The notes beneath the pieces are model-generated. The model was not told the DNA's origin. It worked only from the letters and a program-made list of their open reading frames with translations, and searched no databases. The position numbers and the translations under genes were made by a program. A stretch of DNA of 64,000 bases from Erwinia sp. HDF1-3R (GTDB taxonomy: Bacteria; Pseudomonadota; Gammaproteobacteria; Enterobacterales; Enterobacteriaceae). Positions within the stretch are counted from its first letter, which is position 1. Every line of letters begins with the position of its first letter. Below, one piece after another: positions 16,754-25,849 of this stretch. The stretch spans positions 2,046,001 to 2,110,000 of the forward strand of contig NZ_CP155071.1 of assembly GCF_039621855.1 (NCBI RefSeq). Direction: 5' to 3'.

Positions 16754-16764
16754 ACCCTGTGTTG

Positions 16765-16793
16765 ACCGGCGGGAAGGGGATCCTCTCGCCGGT
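16765..16793. terminator. Hairpin between convergent emtA and ycgR
   Basis: ACCGGCG (16765-16771) pairs with CGCCGGT (16787-16793). It lies between the two convergent stops and is likely bidirectional. The T-runs are short. Confidence 0.55.
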
Positions 16794-16817
16794 TTAACTC
16801 TGACAGAGTGATAACAG

Positions 16818-17555
16818 CTACTGAAAGCGGGTCGCTTTATCGCGCGCCAGGCGCTCAAGTGAGAAAATGACCTGCTGGAGCTGACGTTCCTGGTCGGCGC
16901 TAAGTTTCTGGAAGCGAAAGCTTAAACGTGGCGTGATAACGGTTTGATTTTTGCTGCCGACCACGCTGCGCTGTCCAATGTTCACTAATCGGGCATCCAC
17001 CTCGAAGCGACCATATTCCCCCATCTCCAGACGCATGTTTTTAAACAGCTCACCTTCTGCCAGACCTGGCGGCAGCGGGCATTCTGCCAGTACGCTAATC
17101 CCCCCCAGCGAGATATCCTGCAGGCGCAGGCGTCCCTGTCCGCTCCCGTCGGGCCAGCCCACGTAACAGGTGAACAGCGGCGAGAGCGGTGCGGTTACGC
17201 GAAAAAACTCTCTGCGCTGAATCATCATCAGGTCATCAGGCAGGCCGGAGGTAAAGGCGGGCAGGCCGGTATGGCTGGTGATAGTCAGTTGAGAAACGGC
17301 AAATTCAACTTTCGCCCCGGCGGTTTCCGCCGTCATATTCAGCAGCCGGGCCTCAGCGGCGAGCTGATTGTCATAATCATTACTGCCATAATCGACAATA
17401 AACCTTTCGCGATCCGCACACAGCAACCGGGTAATAAACTGGCCGCGTTGATGAGTCACCATTACCGGGGTCTGATTTTTGACCAGATCTTTCAGGACGC
17501 CCAGCACGGCCAGCGGGCCGCGTTTGAGGTACTGCTCGTTATCTTCCTCTTTCAC
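16818..17555 (-). CDS. ycgR: Flagellar brake protein YcgR (PilZ, c-di-GMP receptor)
   Basis: A 245-residue protein with an N-terminal YcgR-type PilZN domain and a C-terminal PilZ domain. The c-di-GMP motif is complete: RREFFR near residue 115 and DISLGG near residue 149. When loaded with c-di-GMP it binds the flagellar motor and slows swimming. It lies as a single gene on the minus strand, convergent with emtA. Length and order match E. coli. Confidence 0.93.
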   Translation of the reverse strand: MKEEDNEQYLKRGPLAVLGVLKDLVKNQTPVMVTHQRGQFITRLLCADRERFIVDYGSNDYDNQLAAEARLLNMTAETAGAKVEFAVSQLTITSHTGLPAFTSGLPDDLMMIQRREFFRVTAPLSPLFTCYVGWPDGSGQGRLRLQDISLGGISVLAECPLPPGLAEGELFKNMRLEMGEYGRFEVDARLVNIGQRSVVGSKNQTVITPRLSFRFQKLSADQERQLQQVIFSLERLARDKATRFQ

Positions 17556-17738
17556 ATCCCTCTCCTGATGAATGTTGAAACCAGATTTGAATAGTTCTGC
17601 GGCAATTTATCGGCAGATTCTGATGACTTCTTAACACCTGTTATAAAAAAGTTGAAAAAAACTTTAGATTTAAATCACAAGGTTAGAATCTTAGCCTATA
17701 CTTACGCGGTCTAAATGTAGCAAGGGAAGGAGTAGGGA

Positions 17739-17990
17739 ATGGGTATTATATCGTGGATCATTTTTGGTCTGATCGCAGGTATCATTGCTAAATGGATTAT
17801 GCCGGGTAAAGACGGCGGTGGTTTCATCATGACCGTTATCCTGGGCATCGTGGGTGCAGTGGTCGGCGGCTGGATCAGCACCACGCTGTTCCATATGGGC
17901 AAGGTTGACGGTTTCAACTTTGGTAGCTTTGCCGTGGCGGTGGTAGGCGCGATTGTCGTGCTGTGGATCTACCGCAAAGTCAAAAGCTGA
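17739..17990 (+). CDS. YmgE/GlsB-type transglycosylase-associated membrane protein
   Basis: An 83-residue, very hydrophobic Gly-rich protein with three predicted membrane helices and the family's GxxxGxxxxW spacing (IAGIIAKWIMPGKDGGG, GIVGAVVGGW). The family is found in many bacteria and is often stress-induced; the molecular role is unknown. GGAAGGAG lies before the start, and a perfect terminator follows, so it is a single-gene unit. Confidence 0.9.
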   Translation: MGIISWIIFGLIAGIIAKWIMPGKDGGGFIMTVILGIVGAVVGGWISTTLFHMGKVDGFNFGSFAVAVVGAIVVLWIYRKVKS

Positions 17991-18010
17991 CGCATACGCA
18001 ATTGAATGAA

Positions 18011-18040
18011 AAAGGGAGACGGAAACGTCTCCCTTTTTTT
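18011..18040. terminator. Bidirectional rho-independent terminator
   Basis: GGGAGACG (18014-18021), GAAA loop, CGTCTCCC (18026-18033), flanked by A-run and T-run. It serves the YmgE-type gene and the facing transporter gene. Confidence 0.93.
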
Positions 18041-18056
18041 GTCTGTCTGCGACGGA

Positions 18057-19334
18057 TCAGGTTTCCAGTGGCTTCAGATGATCGTCGGCGCGCAGGGTCA
18101 TAATGGCGATGGCGCTGATAATACAGGTCAGCGTCACGTACCAGGCGGGGATAAACACATTGCCCGTCCGGGCTATCAGACCGGTAATAATCAGCCCGGC
18201 ACAGCCGGAAAACACCGCGTTAGAGAGCGAATAAGCCAGCCCCAGTCCGGTATAGCGTACCCGGCCAGGAAACATCTCTGCAAGCATGGCAGGGCCAGGC
18301 CCGGCGATGATACCGACCACCCCGCCCGCCATCATCACTGCCAGGGCTTTCAGCCAGACTGACGTGGTGGGCTGCTGGAGCAGCGCCAGCAGCGGAAAGC
18401 TGAATACAATCACCGTTACCATCGCCAGCAGCATTATGCGTCGCCGACCAAAGCGATCGCTCAGCCGTCCGGAGGGCAGGATGGTGAGGGCAAAGCCCAG
18501 ATTACCCAGTACGGTCGCCGCCAGCGCCTGCTGAAAGCTGGCGTGTAATGACGTCTGCAGCCACGAGGGCATAATCACCAGGAAGGTATAGCCCGCCGCC
18601 GACCAGCCCATCATTCTGCCAATGCCCAGCACGATGGCTTTTACCACCACCGGTAAGGGCGCAGGTAGAGTATGCTGCGCGGCAGCAAAGGCCGGCGGTT
18701 CCTCCAGCTGAGTGCGCAGCCAGAGCGCCACCACGCCAAGCGGCAGGGCAAGCAGAAACGGCACCCGCCAGCCCCAGCGCGTGAGCTGATCGCTGGTAAG
18801 CACGGCGGCCAGAACCGCCACCGTCGCCGCGCCCGCCAGCAGACCCAGCGCCACGGTAAAGGACTGCCATGCGCCGTAGCGCCCACGCTTGCCCGGTGGG
18901 GCGAGCTCGGTCATCAGGGCCACCGCGCCGCCAAATTCACCTCCGGCGAACAGGCCCTGAAGCATCCTCAGCAGGGTAAGCAGCAGCGGGGCGGCAACGC
19001 CTGCAACGGCGTAGGTGGGCATCAGGCCAATCAGGAAGGTGGCAGAGGTCATCAACAGCAGCACGGCAATCAGCGTCGGTTTTCGACCAATGCGATCGCC
19101 AATACGACCAAAAATCATGGCGCCGATGGGACGGCAGAAAAAGGCCAGTGCAAAGGCGGCATAGGTCAGGATCAGGCCGGTCAGTTCACTTTCTCCCTCA
19201 AGCTGGAAAAAGTTTTTGGCAATAATGGTCGCCAGAAAGCCATAAACAGCAAATTCATACCACTCAATAAAATTGCCTGTTGAGGCGGCAATCAACATTT
19301 TCTTATCCGGAACGGGGGCAGTTGCGTTATGCAT
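18057..19334 (-). CDS. MFS transporter, metabolite:H+ symporter (MHS) family
   Basis: A 425-residue, 12-helix major facilitator of the MHS group (relatives include KgtP, ShiA and ProP). Family marks are NFIEWYEFAVYGF in helix 1, the loop RPIGAMIFGRIGDRIGRK between helices 2 and 3, and LRMLQGLFAGGEFGGAV in helix 4. It probably takes up an organic acid or osmolyte with protons; the substrate cannot be read. It stands alone between treA and the YmgE-type gene. Confidence 0.88.
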   Translation of the reverse strand: MHNATAPVPDKKMLIAASTGNFIEWYEFAVYGFLATIIAKNFFQLEGESELTGLILTYAAFALAFFCRPIGAMIFGRIGDRIGRKPTLIAVLLLMTSATFLIGLMPTYAVAGVAAPLLLTLLRMLQGLFAGGEFGGAVALMTELAPPGKRGRYGAWQSFTVALGLLAGAATVAVLAAVLTSDQLTRWGWRVPFLLALPLGVVALWLRTQLEEPPAFAAAQHTLPAPLPVVVKAIVLGIGRMMGWSAAGYTFLVIMPSWLQTSLHASFQQALAATVLGNLGFALTILPSGRLSDRFGRRRIMLLAMVTVIVFSFPLLALLQQPTTSVWLKALAVMMAGGVVGIIAGPGPAMLAEMFPGRVRYTGLGLAYSLSNAVFSGCAGLIITGLIARTGNVFIPAWYVTLTCIISAIAIMTLRADDHLKPLET

Positions 19335-19410
19335 GGTTAATGCCTGGGAAGGTGAAAAGAGAAAGAGTGACAGAAAAAAACGCTGTTGGGTAACAGGAAG
19401 CCGTTATGAC

Positions 19411-19435
19411 GGCAGCGCGTGAGGTACGCGCTGCC
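19411..19435. terminator. Perfect hairpin between treA and the transporter gene
   Basis: GGCAGCGCGT (19411-19420) and ACGCGCTGCC (19426-19435), 5-base loop. It lies 8 bases beyond the treA stop on the minus strand. It lacks a good T-run, so its role as a terminator is probable but not certain. Confidence 0.55.
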
Positions 19436-19443
19436 GAACCTGC

Positions 19444-21105
19444 TTATTTGATATCACCCACGTTGTTGCAGGTGATGCCTTTTGGACAGTAGAGATCCAT
19501 CAGTTTCAGCGTGACGCCGTTGGTCCAGCCGAAGCCGTCCTGCAGCGGATATTCACCGCCGCCCCCGCCGCCGAGCCCTTTTCCTTCCACCACGTATTTC
19601 TCAACCAGCTTGTGCTCTTTGTCATAGGTGGTCTGAACATTTTTCAGGAAGCGAATGCCGATATCCTTCGCCAGCGCCTGCTGACCATAGTTGTTCAACC
19701 CCTCTACGGCCGCCCACTGAAGCGGTGCCCAGCCGTTCGGCGCATCCCACTGCTGGCCGTTGTTAACGGTGGTCGTGACCAGTCCACCCTCTTTCAGCAG
19801 CCGACTCTTCACCACGGCTGCCGTGCGGCTGGCCTGCTTATCGGTCGCGACCTGAAGGTAGAGAGGAAAGAGCGTCGCGGCGGTTAACTGCGGACGTACG
19901 GCACCTTTCTGCCAGTCGTAGTCCGCGTAAAAGCCCTGTTTCTCATCCCACAGATAGCGATTGATCGCCTGCTGACGTTTTTTCGCCAGCGCGTCGTAAT
20001 GCCTGCTGGCGTCAGCCTGTTTCGCGACCTGATTTGCTTTCGCCAGGGTCTTTTCGAGATGGAACATCAGGGCATTCAGGTCGACCGGTACAATGCGCGT
20101 GGTCTGAATGGTGGAGATATCGTTCTGGGTGCCGAACCAGCGGGAGCTGAAATCCCAGCCGGAGGCCGCGCCCGCGCGCAAATCGCGATAAAGGCCCGCT
20201 TTCTCACGATGGTTAGCTTTCTCCGCCGTGTTGACGTCATCCAGCCAGGATTCGGTGCGCGGTACGTCGCGGGCATCCCAGTAGCGGTTAAGCAGCGTGC
20301 CGTCCTTCAGCTTCACCACGTTTTTACTCGCGTCTCCCGCCTTAAGGTTGTCCGCGCCCGCCATCCAGTAGTCGTACTCTTTCTGTAGCTGCGGCAGGTA
20401 TTGAGTGTAAACGCCGTCGCCCTGATGCTGCGCCAGCAGATCGACCATCAGGCTGAAGAAGGGCGGCTGTGAGCGGCTGAGATAGTAGCTGCGGTTACCA
20501 TTAGGGATATGACCATATTTATCCAGCAGGGAGGCGAAGTTATTCACCATATCCTCGACCCGATCCCAGTGTCCGCTCTCTGCCAGGCCCAGCATGGTGA
20601 AATAGCTGTCCCAGTAATAGATCTCGCGGAAGCGGCCGCCGGGCACCACATAGGGTTTTGGCAGCGGCAGCAGGGAATCCCAGCGCGCGGGCTGGCTGGC
20701 GGAGCGGGTCAGTACCGGCCAGAGGCCATTAATATGTTCGCGCAGGCTCTGCCCGGCAGGCGGGACATATTTATCGCCGTCGACGGGAAGGGTGAAGTTG
20801 GTGTCAACAAAATGGCGTAAATCGAAATTACGCTGCTTCTTCTGCATCTGCCAGTCGGCAAGAATGGTCGAGGGATCGCTCTTCGGGATCGCATCCGCAA
20901 AAGTTTTCTGATCGGAAAAAAGCTTCGCCGACTGCACGGCCTGAAACAGCGGCCCCAGGCGGATATCCGGCGGCTGGGGGGACTGACTCAGCATAGATTG
21001 CTGCGCGTCGCTTTGCTTTGCAAAAGCGGTATCGGCCAGCGTGGAAGAGAGAAGCAGTGGCAGTACCAGCATGGCCCGCCATTGACGTTTTTCGACTTGT
21101 TGCAT
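19444..21105 (-). CDS. treA: Periplasmic trehalase
   Basis: A 553-residue GH37 enzyme that splits trehalose to two glucose molecules in the periplasm. A signal peptide covers about residues 1-29 (cleavage after AFA). Both trehalase signatures are present: [15 protein letters not shown] near residue 172 and [13 protein letters not shown] near residue 453. A Gly-rich [16 protein letters not shown] lies near the C-terminus. E. coli treA is induced by osmotic stress and RpoS; regulation here is not visible. It has its own transcript. Confidence 0.96.
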   Translation of the reverse strand: MQQVEKRQWRAMLVLPLLLSSTLADTAFAKQSDAQQSMLSQSPQPPDIRLGPLFQAVQSAKLFSDQKTFADAIPKSDPSTILADWQMQKKQRNFDLRHFVDTNFTLPVDGDKYVPPAGQSLREHINGLWPVLTRSASQPARWDSLLPLPKPYVVPGGRFREIYYWDSYFTMLGLAESGHWDRVEDMVNNFASLLDKYGHIPNGNRSYYLSRSQPPFFSLMVDLLAQHQGDGVYTQYLPQLQKEYDYWMAGADNLKAGDASKNVVKLKDGTLLNRYWDARDVPRTESWLDDVNTAEKANHREKAGLYRDLRAGAASGWDFSSRWFGTQNDISTIQTTRIVPVDLNALMFHLEKTLAKANQVAKQADASRHYDALAKKRQQAINRYLWDEKQGFYADYDWQKGAVRPQLTAATLFPLYLQVATDKQASRTAAVVKSRLLKEGGLVTTTVNNGQQWDAPNGWAPLQWAAVEGLNNYGQQALAKDIGIRFLKNVQTTYDKEHKLVEKYVVEGKGLGGGGGGEYPLQDGFGWTNGVTLKLMDLYCPKGITCNNVGDIK

Positions 21106-21348
21106 TGGTTGTTCTCCATGTCCAGACCAAATCCAGTCTGTAAGTAGTTGACCCTGAAAAGAACTTTAGTCGATATTTCGCATTCCTTCCGCCACGAAGC
21201 CGGGAAGTGTGAAGCCGTACGGCTTTTCGTCAGGTGCAGTACCAGCAGGTCATACGGTCAGCGGGCAGATGGACTATCCCGGGCGCTGTTTTTTCTTTAA
21301 TCTGAAACCATTCATCAGCATATTACCGAAAATAATGAGGGTTCTGTC

Positions 21349-22539
21349 ATGACGAATTCCGCCTTTCCCCTGACGACGGGTGTTCCCCCGGCAAACCTGG
21401 CTGACCGCGTTCGCGGCGTCGTGCAGCAGGCGCTGGACGAGCGACGGCTGGTTGGCGCGGTGGTGCTGGTCGCCCACAATGGCGAGCTGGTCCACCAACA
21501 GGCCGCGGGCCTTGCCGATCGCGAAAGCGCGCGACCCATGACCCTGGAGACGGTATTTCGGCTGGCGTCAGTCAGTAAGCCGATTGTCTCTACCGCGGCA
21601 ATGGTGTTGGTGGCGCAGGCGCGTCTGGATCTGGACGCCGGCATTGAACGCTGGCTCCCTGAATTCCAGCCACGTCTGGCCGATGGCGCACCGGCCTCCA
21701 TCACTCTGCGACAGCTGCTGTGCCATATGGCCGGGCTAAGCTACCGCTTTTCCGAGCCTGATAACCAGGGCCCCTGTGCGCGCGCAGGGGTGTCCGACGG
21801 CCTGGATGCCTCCGGCATCAGCCTTGATGAGAACCTCCGCCGGCTGGCCAGCGTACCGCTGCTGTTCAGGCCGGGTACGGACTGGCGTTACTCACTGGCG
21901 ACCGACGTACTGGGTGCGCTGATCGCCCGCGTTCAGGGTACGACGCTGGATGTGGCGGTACGGGATCTGGTGACGGGTCCACTGGGTATGACCGATAGCG
22001 GATTTGTGATGCACGACACCCAATCTGTCGCCACCCCCTACGTAAACGATACGCCGCAGCCGCACCGGCTGGCAGAGGGGGAAACCGTTCCTTTTGACGA
22101 TGAGACCCTCGGCGTACACTTCAGCCCGGGGCGGATCTTCGAACCGTCCGCTTTCCCCTCGGGTGGAGCGGGTATGGCGGGCACCGCAGGCGATGTTATG
22201 CGCCTGCTGGAAACGCTGCGCCAGCAGGGCGGAGAGCTATTGCCCGCCGATCTGGTTGCAGAAATGGGCCGCGATCAGACCGGCGGCATAAACCTCCCCG
22301 ACAATCCGGGCTTCGGCTTCGGCCTGGGGTTTGCCGTTCTGCGTGATCCTCAGCAGGCCGCCTCGCCGCAGTCAGCCGGTACCTGGCGCTGGGGAGGCGT
22401 TTATGGTCATTCGTGGTTTGTGGATAAGGAGCAGGGCCTAAGCGTGGTGGCATTAACCAATACGCTGTACGAAGGGATGTCCGGCAGTTTTGTCACCGAG
22501 CTACGGGATGCCGTTTATGCCGGGCTGGAGCCGGGGTAA
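21349..22539 (+). CDS. Serine hydrolase of the class C beta-lactamase/esterase family
   Basis: A 396-residue protein of the beta-lactamase fold. The SxxK nucleophile box is at RLASVSKPIV (Ser near residue 82), the YxN-type Tyr at WRYSLATD, and the KTG-like strand at GGVYGHSWFVD. No signal peptide is seen, so it is more likely a cytoplasmic esterase or peptidase than a secreted beta-lactamase. ATG 21349 is used; GAGGG lies a few bases upstream. It is the last backbone-like gene before the islands. Confidence 0.85.
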   Translation: MTNSAFPLTTGVPPANLADRVRGVVQQALDERRLVGAVVLVAHNGELVHQQAAGLADRESARPMTLETVFRLASVSKPIVSTAAMVLVAQARLDLDAGIERWLPEFQPRLADGAPASITLRQLLCHMAGLSYRFSEPDNQGPCARAGVSDGLDASGISLDENLRRLASVPLLFRPGTDWRYSLATDVLGALIARVQGTTLDVAVRDLVTGPLGMTDSGFVMHDTQSVATPYVNDTPQPHRLAEGETVPFDDETLGVHFSPGRIFEPSAFPSGGAGMAGTAGDVMRLLETLRQQGGELLPADLVAEMGRDQTGGINLPDNPGFGFGLGFAVLRDPQQAASPQSAGTWRWGGVYGHSWFVDKEQGLSVVALTNTLYEGMSGSFVTELRDAVYAGLEPG

Positions 22540-22675
22540 GGCTGGGTTTTGGTTGGGGTAAGGCTGGGGTTGTGGAGGGCTGGAGTTGGTGTTTGGCGGG
22601 AAGTGGGATGGGAACGGCGTGGGTGAGAAGAGGCGGGTGGATGGGGCGAAGGGAGGGACGCTTCGGGGGAAATAA
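22535..22675 (+). other. G-rich, C-poor tract
   Basis: Right after the serine hydrolase stop the plus strand becomes extremely G-rich with almost no C. It includes a near-repeat of GGGGTAAGGCTGGG (two copies about 25 bases apart) and many runs of three or four G. No gene is supported here; proline-rich minus-strand frames are by-products of composition. Confidence 0.7.
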
Positions 22676-22685
22676 ACCTTACTAA

Positions 22686-22726
22686 GATCCACGCATGCGC
22701 GTGGATTTTATAGGTTTTTTTTGATG
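22686..22726. repeat. Left copy of the ychF-terminator repeat (putative att site)
   Basis: GATCCACGCATGCGCGTGGATTTT followed by ATAGG and a T-run closely matches 31206-31250 and 35047-35080. The latter lies just beyond the ychF stop. It marks the outer left limit of the stacked islands. Confidence 0.7.
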
Positions 22727-22791
22727 TCATCTTACCCGCCAATAGTGCACACGCGACTAAGTGAGTAAACTCTTAACCAGAGGTCGCTCAC

Positions 22792-22923
22792 ATGACAAAG
22801 CCAGCATCAACCAGTAAGAAGCCACGTATGCAACATACGCCTGAGTTCCGCAACGAAGCCCTTAAGCTTGCAGAACGCATCCTCCAAAAGGCCGCGACAT
22901 ACTTCGCGAAGCGCCTGAAATGA
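22792..22923 (+). pseudogene. IS3-family transposase OrfA remnant
   Basis: A 43-codon frame begins like IS3 OrfA (MTKPASTSKKPRMQHTPEFR) and ends like it (KAATYFAKRLK), with the middle missing in frame. It is an internal-deletion remnant of orfA; no orfB follows. It lies just inside the left island boundary. Confidence 0.75.
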
Positions 22924-22937
22924 AGTAAATTTGCCAC

Positions 22938-23819
22938 TCAGATCGTTTGACTCTGGGGCAAACCTCGCAATCCATGCTCGACCATCGCCATGTAAACCGC
23001 AAAGTAGTTCAGCACCATTTGCATGAAGGTCAGGTGCAGGATGATGGTGTTGTTCTCTGTATCGAGCGTCAGTAATCCGCCAACCTCTGCGGCTTTCAGG
23101 CATCGTCTGATGTGCGAGCGTGACACACCACACTTGAGCGAGGCTTTCAGGTAGTTGTATTTGATCACCGCCGTCTGCTGTTTGATGCTCTCGATATAGA
23201 GATCCATCAGCAGCATATGCCCGGCATCTCTGAAAATGAACGCCTTACAATCCGGCACCATATCGAAGATATACACCTGACTGAGGGTGATTTCGGCATA
23301 TTTTTGGAAATAAGCAGCGGTGAAATTTTCCATTTTCAGACATCCGGATACATCGAAATCAGGATAAAGCATCCCATAGGGGATCATCATGGTATTAATT
23401 AACGCACGGGTTTCATCAAGCGCTTTTGACGTCACCTGATAGTTTAACTTTCGTTTATCCTGGGGATCCTTTTTGACGTCCATACGGCCACCTACCCGGA
23501 TAAAGAGCAGAAAGGAATCGATCGTATTGTCACTGATTAACCCCGTTTTTTTACAAAAATCTTTTACGTGGCGAAGCGTCGGTTTTTCTGTCGTAAAAAA
23601 ATACGCCATGATGGCCGAACCGATAATAAAACGGTTTGCTTTAAAAATAACCTTAAAATAGAGAGGCTTAGTCAGATAAAGTCTAAACAGAAGTTTATAG
23701 TGCTTCTGTATGGCTGCCTCAATATCTTTATGATATTTAATTACTTCTGCACGGAGGGAAATTAATTCTGTGAGTTTTTGTTTGCTCTTCATATTGATGC
23801 TTACTTTGCCTGGTTCCAT
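22938..23819 (-). CDS. Unknown protein with winged-helix-like segments
   Basis: A 293-residue protein of unknown family in very AT-rich DNA. The middle (TLRHVKDFCKKTGLISDNTIDSF, then KKDPQDKRKLNYQVT) looks like a winged-helix or MarR-like unit. A second helix-turn-helix-like part lies near the end (ASLKCGVSRSHIRRCLKAAEV). The N-terminus is a basic helical region. It faces away from the fimbrial operon across a 470-base gap and could regulate it; that is inference. The start is uncertain: ATG 23792 is as likely, since no clear ribosome binding site is seen. Confidence 0.6.
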   Translation of the reverse strand: MEPGKVSINMKSKQKLTELISLRAEVIKYHKDIEAAIQKHYKLLFRLYLTKPLYFKVIFKANRFIIGSAIMAYFFTTEKPTLRHVKDFCKKTGLISDNTIDSFLLFIRVGGRMDVKKDPQDKRKLNYQVTSKALDETRALINTMMIPYGMLYPDFDVSGCLKMENFTAAYFQKYAEITLSQVYIFDMVPDCKAFIFRDAGHMLLMDLYIESIKQQTAVIKYNYLKASLKCGVSRSHIRRCLKAAEVGGLLTLDTENNTIILHLTFMQMVLNYFAVYMAMVEHGLRGLPQSQTI

Positions 23820-24293
23820 AATACAAATAGAAAAATATCGCCATTGTTTTTTAGTGTTAATTTAAAATTCGTTGAGAAATGGTTAGTTGCACTATATGGC
23901 GACAGTGGGTGTTTAGCGATTTATGTTAAAATTAATAAGGGTCTTTATTGCCCTTCTCAGGATAATCCTAGCACTAAAGTGTCTATTTCTCATAAACCCT
24001 GATTTCATTCTTACCGGTTAAAATAGTTTAAAAACCCGATACCCTTACTTTTATTGTGTGTATTTTAATTAACTATTTCATTGAGTTAGGCGATTTTTAT
24101 TACAGCATGGATCTTTCTGCCCTTTCTCTTAAAAAATTAACCACAAAAATGGACAGTGACATATCAGAGGCTGTGTGAGAATTTTCTTATCGCCAGGTTA
24201 TACCCGTGAGCTCAGATGTCCGGGTTAACAGGGGTACTCTCAGGAGGGGAAATTACCGGCACGTTTTTTTAATGGATCTTATAAGGATTTATC
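23820..24293. promoter_or_regulatory. Divergent regulatory region of the fimbrial operon
   Basis: About 470 very AT-rich bases between the unknown protein and the chaperone gene; no gene is seen. It contains AAAAATGGACAGT at 24145-24157, which recurs inverted at 30452-30464 upstream of the LuxR-type gene. AGGATTT lies before the chaperone start. Confidence 0.5.
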
Positions 24294-25091
24294 ATGGAAG
24301 AGTCACGTCATCAGACCCTGCGTTACGGCAATTCTTTTGCGTTCTTTTGTAAAAAGAAGTGCGCCACGCTACGGTGTTTCTTACTGATAGTAATGACTTT
24401 TTTATCCATGCCTGCTGCATTGGCAAATATGAGCGTTTATCCCATGGAGGTGACGCTAAATAGCCAGGGCGCAGCGCAGGTACAGACTTTGTCGCAAAGC
24501 GGCGAGGCGCAGTTTATTAAAGTCAGCATTAAGCGAATTGATCACCCTGCCACACAATCTGAAAAAGAAATATTGATAGAAGATGCGGTTTCACGCTCGC
24601 TAATTGCTACCCCGGATAAATTCGCGCTGGCATCGGGTTCGCAACGTATCATTCGTCTTATTTCGTTAAAACCCCCGGAGAAAGAGACTGCCTGGCGTGT
24701 TTACTTCGAGGCCGTCGGTGCGCCGGAGGAATTGAAGGATAACACTGGTAAGGAGAATAAAATCAGCAACCAGGTGGGCATCAATTTAGTCTGGGGCGTG
24801 CTGGTTCATATTCCGCCGAAACACGCTGTGTTATCACTCATTTCATTATCATCGAGCGACGTTAAAAACAATGGCACCGTGCGAGTGGTGATCCGTGAAG
24901 TCGCTCTCTGCTTGCAAAAAAATAACAGCGGCAGCTGCCGGTGGAAACAAGAACACGCCACGGTATATCCGGATGAGACATTGCGGCTCAAATCATGGGC
25001 GCCAGCTGAAATAAACGCTGCACGGGAAATAAGAATTAAATATGTTGATCAGAAAACGAGAAGTATGAACGAATACGTTCTCGGGAAATAA
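24294..25091 (+). CDS. Class 5 fimbrial periplasmic chaperone (CfaA-like)
   Basis: A 265-residue PapD-type chaperone of the alternate (alpha) chaperone-usher group. A long N-terminus leads into a signal sequence (hydrophobic core about residues 28-44, cleavage after ALA). Two Ig-like domains follow, with MSVYPMEVTLNSQG starting the first strand and KFALASGSQRIIRLISL holding the subunit-binding strand. It donates a strand to pilins in the periplasm. It is the first gene of a chaperone-pilin-usher-tip operon, the order of CFA/I. The N-terminus could start later, at an internal Met. Confidence 0.85.
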   Translation: MEESRHQTLRYGNSFAFFCKKKCATLRCFLLIVMTFLSMPAALANMSVYPMEVTLNSQGAAQVQTLSQSGEAQFIKVSIKRIDHPATQSEKEILIEDAVSRSLIATPDKFALASGSQRIIRLISLKPPEKETAWRVYFEAVGAPEELKDNTGKENKISNQVGINLVWGVLVHIPPKHAVLSLISLSSSDVKNNGTVRVVIREVALCLQKNNSGSCRWKQEHATVYPDETLRLKSWAPAEINAAREIRIKYVDQKTRSMNEYVLGK

Positions 25092-25269
25092 TCAACTTAT
25101 TCTAAAAGAATAACAACCTGTTTGTTATTAAGCAGTTCATTATCAATAAAACGGTCATGGATGCGCGGCATTCTTCAAGCCGCAGGTGAGTTGGCTGTAT
25201 TAAGTCACCTTCCTGCAGCTCGAACTCTTTAGCGTTGTGACCACCACATGGATTTTCATGGAGCTACAA

Positions 25270-25773
25270 ATGCAAAAATTAATCAAACCCCTTTTAATCG
25301 CTGCCGCGTTAACGGCTGCATTTAATGCACAGGCGGTGCAGAAAGATATTACTGTCAATGCCAACGTTGATTCGACGGTTGATATGACTCAGGCAGATGG
25401 TACTGCACTGCCGGGCACCATTAATATGCAATATATTCCTGGCCTTGGTTTATCTACTTATTCACTGGATACCAAAATCTGGTCGAATTCTTCTACCGCC
25501 AATATCAACGTGGCGCTGGTGAACACTGCCCAGTTAAACGAAACCGTAACCGGTACCGCCGTTCCGTTGAAAGTCACGCTGGGTGCAGATCTGAAACCGA
25601 TCACCACCACGGCGACTTCCCTGACTTACGCATCCCTGTTTCCGGCGGGCACTGAGAACGGTTCTTCCGTTCTGCCATTGAAAATCTCCCCGGCAACCGT
25701 AGCGCCTCTGACGACCGGCACCTATTCCGGCGTGGTCAGCCTGTTAATCACACAGGCAACGACGTCGAGCTGA
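25270..25773 (+). CDS. Major pilin, CFA/I (class 5) type
   Basis: A 167-residue precursor with a signal peptide cleaved near FNAQA (about residue 21). The mature start VQKDITVNANVDSTVDMTQ and the DGTALPG that follows closely parallel CfaB of ETEC CFA/I. The C-terminal GTYSGVVSLLIT also matches. It polymerises by donor-strand exchange into the fimbrial shaft. ATG 25270 is chosen because GGAG lies 6 bases before it. A short-loop GC hairpin after the gene probably lowers read-through into the usher, giving excess pilin. Confidence 0.9.
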   Translation: MQKLIKPLLIAAALTAAFNAQAVQKDITVNANVDSTVDMTQADGTALPGTINMQYIPGLGLSTYSLDTKIWSNSSTANINVALVNTAQLNETVTGTAVPLKVTLGADLKPITTTATSLTYASLFPAGTENGSSVLPLKISPATVAPLTTGTYSGVVSLLITQATTSS

Positions 25774-25802
25774 TTTGCCTGAGTTGACTGATCGATTATT
25801 TC

Positions 25803-25835
25803 GGGGGGCAGTTTGCCCCCTTGTTATTCTTTTTC
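25803..25835 (+). terminator. Attenuator hairpin between pilin and usher genes
   Basis: GGGGGCA (25804-25810) pairs with TGCCCCC (25814-25820) across a 3-base loop, followed by a T-rich stretch. It is likely a partial terminator that sets pilin above usher expression. Confidence 0.6.
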
Positions 25836-25849
25836 AGCAGGACGCTGTA

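Noticed and set aside
22501..22742. Proline-rich minus-strand frames
   Set aside because: Produced by the G-rich tract on the plus strand; low-complexity translation without gene signals.
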